Assembly: GCA_029721435.1 (NCBI GenBank)
Contig: CM056592.1
Coordinates: forward strand, 31,179,111 to 31,243,110
DNA from: Gymnothorax reevesii
Lineage: Eukaryota > Chordata > Actinopteri > Anguilliformes > Muraenidae
Direction of reading: 5' to 3'
Length of the DNA: 64,000 nucleotides
Shown: positions 56,631-64,000 of the stretch, piece after piece
How the letters are laid out: each line of letters begins with the position of its first letter
Position numbering within the stretch: position 1 is the stretch's first letter
Translations under genes and position numbers: made by a program
Notes under the pieces: generated by a model
Seen by the model: only the letters and a program-made list of their open reading frames with translations
Told to the model about the DNA's origin: nothing
Database searches by the model: none

Positions 56631-57819
56631 CCCAAGGGCAAAATATGGCCATCAGGTATTGAGAAGACCTTGCACCCATCTGTCTGTCTGTCTGTCCGTC
56701 TGTGTAGACAATAACTCCATTCCTATTAATGTCAGGGTAATGAAATTCACAGGGACTGTTCTTGGGACATGTAGCTTGGACAAGTTCAAAGATGGGTAAC
56801 CTTGACCTACTTGAAGGGGTCAAAAGGTCACATTCTTTCTCACAAGAAACATGCATATTTACATAGTGTAAATTCTATTTGCCCAGAGTGCAACGTGTTC
56901 AGATTTAGACATGATTTGCCACCTAGATCAAATTTTACTTGAATAACAAACTAGTTGGCAACAAAAATGTGGTCTAGGCAAAAGTATGCCAGTATGAGGG
57001 AAATGATGCCATAGGTTTGGCTAAATATCGGTAGTTGTCGTCGGATTCAACTGTTTACCGTGATAAAGGTCGATGTTGTATGTGCTTTTTAGCTTCGTTT
57101 TGGAGTTAAACGTCTGGGTGCATAATTCGCCATAAAGCAAAACGAAGATGATTATCATTTTTGTCGACAGCACTCTTTGTAGTAGCCAACTCACGTTTAT
57201 GGGTTTGTTTCTGAAAACAATAGCTAATAGTATAGAGCCCAGAAGCTCGATCATGTTTTGGATTAAACTTAAACGATCATGCTAATCGTTAGCTTTTGTG
57301 TCTTTCTGTCTCAACGTCAGCGATACGCAGTTGGCTGCTTGGAGTTCGGTTGAGAATGACACATGGCCGAGTCGCACGTAACCAACAGGCATAATGTCAG
57401 AGTAAAGTAGCGAAAAATGCTATAATCATTGTTGTATAATTACTAACAGTTAGCAGGGTAGTCGACTGATTGTTTGTTGTGGTTGCAATGAACACTGTTC
57501 TGATTGCATATGTGAAGAGCTGTCCAGTTCTGCCTCTAGTCGACTGTAGGTCGGCTCTCAAGGTCAAGGTCGGCGAAAATACCGACTAATTTGCTCATCT
57601 ATTTTCTGCTATTTCTGACCTGTGACTGGGTAGCAGCGTTTAGAATACTGGGCCATTCTGATCAATGGCTAGCAAATGGTTGCTTGTGTAAGGCACCAAG
57701 GCAACGCACCTTATTATCTGCACCGAAAAACCATAACTTCATGCATGGCTCGGCATTGTATTTTAAACGCAGCAAAACAAAGCTAAAGAACCCTAAGTGA
57801 TGTAATTTTATTTTGCCTC

Positions 57820-59765
57820 TTTTAGAGCTTCTAACGACACTGAAATCATCACTGAGCTATTGAAATCAAAGGAGAATGTAACTGGTGAGAAGTTAAAGGC
57901 AGTAAAACGAACCATAGCGAACAAAATCCGAGCTATGTAGGACAAATGGTGGCAAGAACGCGCAGAAGAGACCCAGCGACATGTTGCCACTGGAAACTCA
58001 AAGGAACTGTTTCAATCGCTAAATGCTATCTACGGACCTAAGAAAAGTTCCACTGTCCCACTGCTCAACTCGGATGGTTTCACACAGCTAAGGCCATCAA
58101 ACATATAAAGTGTAATAAAAGCGCGGGCCCTGATGGAATCCCACCAGAACTGCTTGTGCACGGAGGACCCATGGTTGCGAAACATCTGCACAAAATAATT
58201 GTGAAGATCTGGAATGACGAGACCATCCCCGCTGAGCTCCGCGACGCAACAATCATCACCATCTTTAAGAAGAATGATCGCCACAACACCAGCAACTATT
58301 GCGGCATTAGTCTGCTAGCCGTAGCTGGGAAAGTCATCGCTCGTTTACTACTGAACAGAATGTGTGATCCCATCGCTGAAGCTGTACTGCCTGAAACCCA
58401 GTGTGGATTTTGCCGAAATCGTGGAATGAATGACATGATTTTTGCCCTCAGCCAGCTCATGAAGAAATCGCGAGAACAGTACATGACCATTGTTGACTTC
58501 ACGTTTGATCTTGTAAACCATGAGGCACTGTGGGTAATCGTAGGAAAGATAGGATGTCCTCCAAAATTTGTCAACATTCTAAGGCTCCTACATACCAACA
58601 TGTGCGTGAAGATCTCTGTAGATGGCGTGTTAACTCAAGACATGCAATACAACAATGGCGTGAAACAAGGATATATACTTGCTCCCACACTCTTCTCACT
58701 CTTCACTGCAGCTCTCTTCACATATGCCTTTGTAGACACGCCTGAGTAAGGCATTTACCTCCGCTCCAGGATGGATGGCTCACTCTACAACCTTCGTCGC
58801 CTTGTATCCAGCACCAAGTGCCTGCGGACACTCATGAGAGTTCCAATGCGCTGACTGCACTTTTGTTGCAAATTCAGAAGAATCCCTCCAGCGCATCATG
58901 GACAGCTTCTCGGCTGCCACAAGATCCTTTGGCGTTATCATCAACACGAAGAAAACAGAAGTCATGCTTCTCTCAAATTCACAGACATCCCCGATCACTG
59001 CCAACGACACTCCTCTAGCAGACGTCCAAAGCTTCAGATACCTCTGCAGTACTGTATCAAGTGACTGCACCATAGACAAAGACCTTTATAACCGCATTCA
59101 ATGTGCCAGTACATCATTTGGCAGGCTATGGAAACGCCTTTGGTCATCGCATGACATCAAAGTTACCACCAAAATTGCGGTGTATAATGCAGTTGTGTTG
59201 TCAGCTCTTCTGTACAGTGCCAAAACGTGGACGCTATACCGTCGTCACATCACACGTCTCCGCCGCTTTCAGCAACGCCATTTACGTGCAATTCTCCGTA
59301 TCTCGTACCAACAGAGAGTGACTAACGAAGTCGTGTCAAGAGCAAACACCATGGACATCGAGGTCATCCTCTCCAAGATGCAACTTAGGTGGGCAGGCCA
59401 CATCGCTCGCATACCTGTCAACCGACTCCCCAAACAACTACTCTTTGGAGAACTTGCTGAAGGAAAAAGATCTTTCGGTCGCCCACTCCTACGATGGAAA
59501 GACACTCTTAAAGTCACTCTTAAACAATGTAACATCTCACCAGACACATGGCAACTTGAGGCATTGGAGCGTTCCAGCTGGAGAAACACCACAAGTGTCG
59601 GCCTAAAATAGTTGGACGATCTGAGGCAGCAAAACAACGCCCTTAAACATGCACGACGTCACGCGCACAGGGACGCCACCGCTGACGGTAACCCGAGAGC
59701 ATTTTAGTGTCATCACTGTGACCGAAGATGTACAAGCCGCATAGGCATGCTAAGTCATGAGCGTG
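57820..59765 (+). mobile_element. 5'-truncated non-LTR retrotransposon (LINE)
   Basis: The reading frame begins mid-protein with EIITELLKSKENVTGEKLK and runs through the RT domain to a C-terminal CHHCDRRCTSRIGMLSHERA zinc-finger-like motif. 5' truncation is normal for LINEs. The clade was not determined. Confidence 0.85.
57837..59611 (+). pseudogene. LINE reverse transcriptase ORF, several breaks
   Basis: The surviving open part 58,156–58,749 carries TIPAELRDATIITIFKK, YCGISLLAVAGKVIARLLLN and NGVKQGYILAPTLFSLFTAA (RT motifs). The later part 58,898–59,611 carries FGVIINTKKTEVMLLSN, SALLYSAKTWTLYRRHITRL and LRWAGHIARIPVNRLPKQLL. Stops occur at about 57,940 and 58,106, and a frame change at about 58,840. 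The catalytic FADD box reads CADC (about 58,845–58,856), one Asp codon short, so the enzyme is dead. Confidence 0.85.
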
Positions 59766-60045
59766 CCTGTAGAAAATAGGAAGTTGGACTCAACGCAGAG
59801 AGTCATCGTCGTCTCGACGGGCAGCTTCTCTCTCTCACTTCCCTCGTTAGAGCTTCTCTTAGTTATGGTAAACCCAACCCATTATTTTCATCAAACTCAG
59901 AATATTTGTGCTCATAGTAGAGGAAGTATTTATTGTTCAAAAAATTGATCATAAATGAATGTAAGGCCATCTCCTTTGCACGACAGAACTGAGCTTTAAG
60001 TTACCTGGAATTCAGTGCCGATCTCGTCTGTAATGTGAATATAGG

Positions 60046-60060
60046 CCACTAGATGGCAGT
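60046..60060 (+). promoter_or_regulatory. candidate CTCF site
   Basis: CCACTAGATGGCAGT fits the CTCF core at all 15 positions. It lies in the insertion that splits the Tc1-like element, so it may have arrived with a transposon. Confidence 0.5.
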
Positions 60061-60079
60061 ATTTACCTTTTTTTTGTTA

Positions 60080-60525
60080 AGCTCAGACTGGAGTCATGTT
60101 TAGACATGTCCTGGACATGTCTGGGGCAAGTCTCAGAAAATAAAAAAAAAAGAGGTCTAAATGTGGGTGGGGTCTGCAAAAGAGTATATAAGGAAAAGAA
60201 TTGAGACAGTAAAGTAGTAGGAGAAATTGCAAGAAGAAGGATACACGTGACCAGACCTGTCATTTCTGTTCAGAACCTGTGACGTTTCTTTTGTGGATTT
60301 CTTTGCCTGTGTTTGAGCATTTTCTTCATCCAGGACATCACCAAGCCACCCCACCAAAAAGGGACTGTAATTATTTCTGTTTTTTCTTATTTATCAATCT
60401 TGGTCTTTAGTTGTAGGTTGTTATTAGTCTTTGTCTTTGTTTAAAAATTAAATGTGTTTTAGTTGTTAAAACTGTGTTCTGTCATCCCTTGCTGTTGCTG
60501 TTGTGTTATAAATGTAATAACAAAT
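60080..60525 (+). mobile_element. possible solo LTR (tentative)
   Basis: GTATATAAGGAAAAGA (TATA box) near 60,183 and TGTTATAAATGTAATAACA near the end are followed by AATTGGGGCC, which could be a primer-binding-site remnant. No second LTR or gag/pol was seen. Confidence 0.3.
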
Positions 60526-61052
60526 TGGGGCCATAACACGTCCCACTGACATTAATGCGCTGCTTTAACTAGTGTTTGTTCAGTAAGACATACACTATCG
60601 CATGCTTGCTTTTGTTTATCTGTGGCTTTCCCGCTAGATTCATTATTTAATATTATTGAACTTGTCAATCTCGAGTCACTTGCATTGTCTTTAATATGAT
60701 GGAAGTGAGTGAGGTTCCTACTCCGGAATTCCCTTTGCCAACACGTGAATTTACAGCCTGGGAAAGTCCTGAATGGAATGATGAAATCGTCAGCCAATCA
60801 GTGTGATCGGAATGAACCTTTATATGAGCAATTTATGACTGATATGCTAATTAAGCACAAACCAAATATAGTAGTGAGTGAAGTGGCGATTGGACTTGAT
60901 GTACATATTGGGCAGCCGTGACGCAAAACCTAAGGATATTATTTTGCAACTCTCCAAAATTAGGCTTTCACCAGCGTGGCGCTTTGGCCAATTTTCAGTC
61001 GCCACATGCCTCACCATTGGCAACGTGGAGAGCGGGTAGCACGCACGCACCC

Positions 61053-61312
61053 TGCTGATGTAATGGGACGCATACCTTTCAAAAAGTTCCACTTTTGTCT
61101 CGTCAGTCCACAGAATATTTTCCCTAAAGTCTTGGATGATCAAGATTTTTTTTGGCAAATGTGAGACGAGTCTTTGTATTGGTCAGCAGTGGTTTTTGCC
61201 TTGGAACCCTTCCATGGATGCAATTTTTGCATTGTGGAATAATGAATACTGACTTCAACTGAGGCAAGTGAGGCCTGTTGTTCTGGGTTCTTTTATGACC
61301 TCCTCTGTTTGT
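61053..61312 (-). mobile_element. Tc1-like element, second fragment
   Basis: TGATGTAATGGGACGCATAC, CAAAAAGTTCCACTTTTGTC and TCGTCAGTCCACAGAATATT continue the family where the fragment at 55,993–56,630 stops. The usual distal third of the element is missing. Confidence 0.65.
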
Positions 61313-61337
61313 CATCTGTACTTGAATTTGTTTAGAT

Positions 61338-61573
61338 CAGTGGTTCCCAGCCCAGTCCTCAGGACACCCTGTCCTGCAGGTTTTTGCTTCAGCTCCACTC
61401 TTTCACTCCTGATTCATTTAAGGGCTTCATACTGATTGGTTGAAAAAGATCTACCTGAACAGGGTGTGCATGAAGGTGCATTGGGCCCTAAATAGATAAG
61501 GTGTGCAAAAGTAAAGCTGCAACAAAAACCTGCAGGACAGGGGGGTCCTTGAGGACTGGGTTGGGATCCACAG
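61338..61573. mobile_element. hAT-type MITE, about 236 bp
   Basis: CAGTGGTTCCCAGCCCAGTC with CTCAGGACACCCTGTCCTGC on the left mirrors GCAGGACAGGGGGGTCCTTG and GACTGGGTTGGGATCCAC on the right. A target duplication is not clear. Confidence 0.75.
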
Positions 61574-63599
61574 CATGAAGTGTTGCTTTCTGAGATCTTC
61601 AGCGTACTGCATTCATCGACAATAGAATAAATTCAAATGTTAATTTATTTTTATGAAATTAGCAATTTCCTATGACCGCCACAAGGTAGCATACTTTGAT
61701 GTATTTATCGGTGTTGAGAACACTTGCCCCCCCCCCCCCCCCCCCAAACTATTTTTCAGGCCCCAGTATGTATGTAATGAAATCAATCAGCCAAAAATCC
61801 TGATTTAGGCTTCTGGTGGTTTTGTATGGCTGAAACTGTTGTGGTGGTGCTGAGAATGAAGAAATGTGTGCAGTAGGTACTTGTAATAAGTGATTTGGAC
61901 TTGAATGCAGCACTGACAGTTTTGCTCTCATAATATCACAGTTGTGAATCGACATGCCAATTATCATTGAGCTATTGCCAGTCTGACTGGATTTTCGAGA
62001 AGTGGCGTTTGTGTCTGCGCAAACAGCTTTTGGGTTGTACCTACATGATGGTGTCAATCCATACAGTACTTAAAGGTTACTTCCTGAAAGACCTGGAAGC
62101 CAGCCGGCACCATAGTACATGATTTGTCCGTGGAGTACAGTCTGTTTTGTCTGTTGCAGTTAAATGGTTATTGTGGGCATGTTGCAGCGAAGGCGCATGT
62201 GCCTTGTAGGAGAGGCAGAGTGATCGTTGGACATGAAATCCCTTAGAGCGTAATATAGCATGCAAATAACGCAGTAATGGAGTACTAAAGTGATGTCACG
62301 TTGGTGTGAGAAGTAAAATTTCCCATTCATTTTACTCAAACTGTTTTTTCAGTACACTTTTAAATCACTTCCCATTGTTTTCAAGTCTCCATCTCTTTTG
62401 AGATTTTCTATTATGTTTACGACTAAAAACAATACAATTTTTCTTGACCAGAATCAGCTAGCTTTCAAACCATTTAAATTTTTCGCCACCATGCTAATCA
62501 TCTTTGTAGTCTAAAAACTACACGTCCCATAATCATCCTGATTCCCGGGCTGAAGGAGTTCAGAACACGTTAGAATTTTCCTGTCTCAAATTTTCCAGTG
62601 CCTAGCCATAGCCGTTTGCTTAATTAGTTGGCCACTCTACGTTCTACTTGGTTGCGCTTTCCTTGCTAGATATCAAGTTTAACAATTTGCGCCAATTTAC
62701 TTTAATAGCTAGGCATGTTTGCCCAACATTTGTTTTCTTAAAAACTTGGTAGTCAGCGAACGAGCTAATCAGCCTTGTCAACGCATAACAGACCGCAAAC
62801 TAGCTGTCAGCAGGCTAACTTAGCCAGCGAGCTAGTTTACCGACTTCGGTAGTTGGCCAACTTCATATTTGGCGCATTTAGTTAAATGCCAGCTCACTAA
62901 ATGCTCACAGCTCAATGCTCGCTAATCTTCACTGTTTTTATTAACTTAGCTCGCTCTCTGATATTACAAATTTGCAACCCTGTTACCAACCAATTTTTTT
63001 GCCATTTTCACCCAAAATAAATCAAATGAACACCATTAACTATTTTTGTTTTTTGACGCACGAGGGAAGACCTACACAAAGCCATTTAAATTGTTACTCG
63101 GTCTTCTTGGAGCCACGATACAAAATACACCAGTTTTTTTTAACTCAGTTACAGCTTGACCTGGCCCTTTAGTACTCTATTCAGCCCTAGATGTTTCTGC
63201 CTTAGAGGAATCCTCTATATGGAAGTTTCCGTCAGCAAACCAATTAATCGCTGTTTTTTTTCTCCGCGCTGCCCCAGCAGTCTTATCACTGATTGGTTGG
63301 GACCTGGTAATATGGTGGTAACAATCCTGTGTAATTGAGATTAAGTCTTGTTTTACCGTGATTGAGTCTGAACGAGGGTTGGGGTCAGTGCCAAAATTTG
63401 ATACACCAGGGGTGGAATTGTAATTGGAATTGAAACGTATTATTCGGAATTGAAATGGAATTGGAATTGATAAAATGTCATTGACCACAACCCTGTTCTC
63501 AACTTTTGGGAACTGTATAATTCCTGGAAGCTTTGCTTGGTCTGAAGTGAAACATGAATCCTACAGACGGCCTCAAGCCTGTTCTCGTGCTCTGAGGGG

Positions 63600-63718
63600 T
63601 TTCCACATATGCTGTAGTATGCACACTTTAGTTGAATTATTTCCATATGCTGTAGTATTCACACTTCAGCCCAAGTATTTCCATATGCTGTAGTATGCAC
63701 ACTTCAGCTGAAGTATTT
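63600..63718. repeat. three tandem units of about 38 bp
   Basis: Each unit contains TTTCCATATGCTGTAGTATG then CACACTTCAGCTGAAGT, with small changes. Confidence 0.8.
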
Positions 63719-64000
63719 TCATAATACTTTAAAATCAAAAATCATCTTAAGATGGCCCTGGTTTTAAAGCGTTTAAAAATATACGCGAAGTGGAAAACAT
63801 TTAGTGAAGCATATCAAGCGTGAATGTGAGAAATTAATTTTCGCATTGCAAGCAATGGAAAAATGCACCGAATTAATAATTGAACAGGACTAATTTGAAA
63901 AAGTCATTAATAGCTCTTGATTCTGGTTACCTACAGTGAAGGTGGAAAATATTTTGTTTCAGCGTATTGAACTGGTGTAAATTGTTTACGCATTCGAACA

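Larger units (their letters stand above)
56631..61052. mobile_element. 4.4-kb composite insertion splitting a Tc1-like element
   Basis: The sequences on either side join to one Tc1-like family in the right order, so everything between came later. Contents: a (GTCT)n repeat with a GGTAACCTTGACCTACTTGA-type fragment (56,655–56,850), a LINE (57,820–59,765) and a possible LTR (60,080–60,525). The exact insertion boundaries are unclear. Confidence 0.55.
48840..64000 (+). other. inferred POLR3E intron 18 (open-ended)
   Basis: No frame here matches the missing RPC5 C-terminus (about 90–110 residues), so the remaining exons are probably past 64,000. The stretch holds a minisatellite, MITEs, Tc1 fragments, a SINE, a LINE and a possible LTR. 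Parts without a named element (48.9–51.2, 52.1–53.0, 53.6–54.2, 61.6–63.6 kb) showed nothing I could assign. Confidence 0.55.

Noticed and set aside
56526..56714. ORF containing TITPPPCLTVGMMFF
   Set aside because: A well-known spurious frame from the antisense of a Tc1-like element.
60552..61158. ORFs on the minus strand near 60.6–61.1 kb, one with ENILWTDETKVELFERY
   Set aside because: The phrase fits the Asp-1 region of a Tc1 transposase and belongs to the split Tc1-like element, not a separate gene.

Overview
This window is vertebrate nuclear DNA, almost certainly from a ray-finned fish. It has spliced genes with GT/AG introns, a cytosolic tRNA gene and dense fish-type DNA transposons (several Tc1/mariner families, hAT, piggyBac, MITEs). 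I cannot name the species. Gene order matches the vertebrate EEF2K–POLR3E block, with both genes on the + strand.

Layout. (1) 1–4354 holds the last two coding exons of EEF2K (eEF2 kinase). A dying Tc1 transposon sits in the intron between them, and a 3' UTR with a candidate poly(A) signal follows. (2) 4.7–22.1 kb is intergenic and is a graveyard of nested transposons: a Tc1 element inside a piggyBac-like element and itself split by about 3 kb of later insertions; a 3.2-kb hAT with two spliced N-terminal transposase exons; and several MITEs with clear target-site duplications. (3) 22,173–22,254 is an intact tRNA-Leu(AAG) gene, about 100 bp upstream of the probable POLR3E promoter. (4) 23,608–48,839 holds 17 exons of POLR3E (RPC5, an RNA polymerase III subunit). 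Together they give exactly 600 in-frame codons from the start ATG. The terminal exons (roughly 90–110 codons) were not found before 64,000, so the gene is 3'-partial here. (5) 48.8–64 kb is read as a long POLR3E intron. It contains a 17 x 35-bp CTCF-like array, a SINE, a broken LINE, and a Tc1 element split by the insertion that carries the LINE.

Most striking feature: 88% of POLR3E intron 13 is a minisatellite of about 6.5 kb (37,929–44,428, roughly 163 units of 38–40 bp) that ends exactly on the splice acceptor of exon 14. Every typical unit is a miniature 3' splice site: a branchpoint-like TTAAC, a pyrimidine tract, then CAG, with 23 nt from branch A to AG. The real acceptor is the last of about 160 near-identical ones, and using almost any earlier one would put a stop codon in the message.

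Second theme: Pol III sequences cluster around a Pol III subunit gene. There is a tRNA gene next to the promoter and an antisense tRNA-Leu relic with a nearly intact B box in intron 9.
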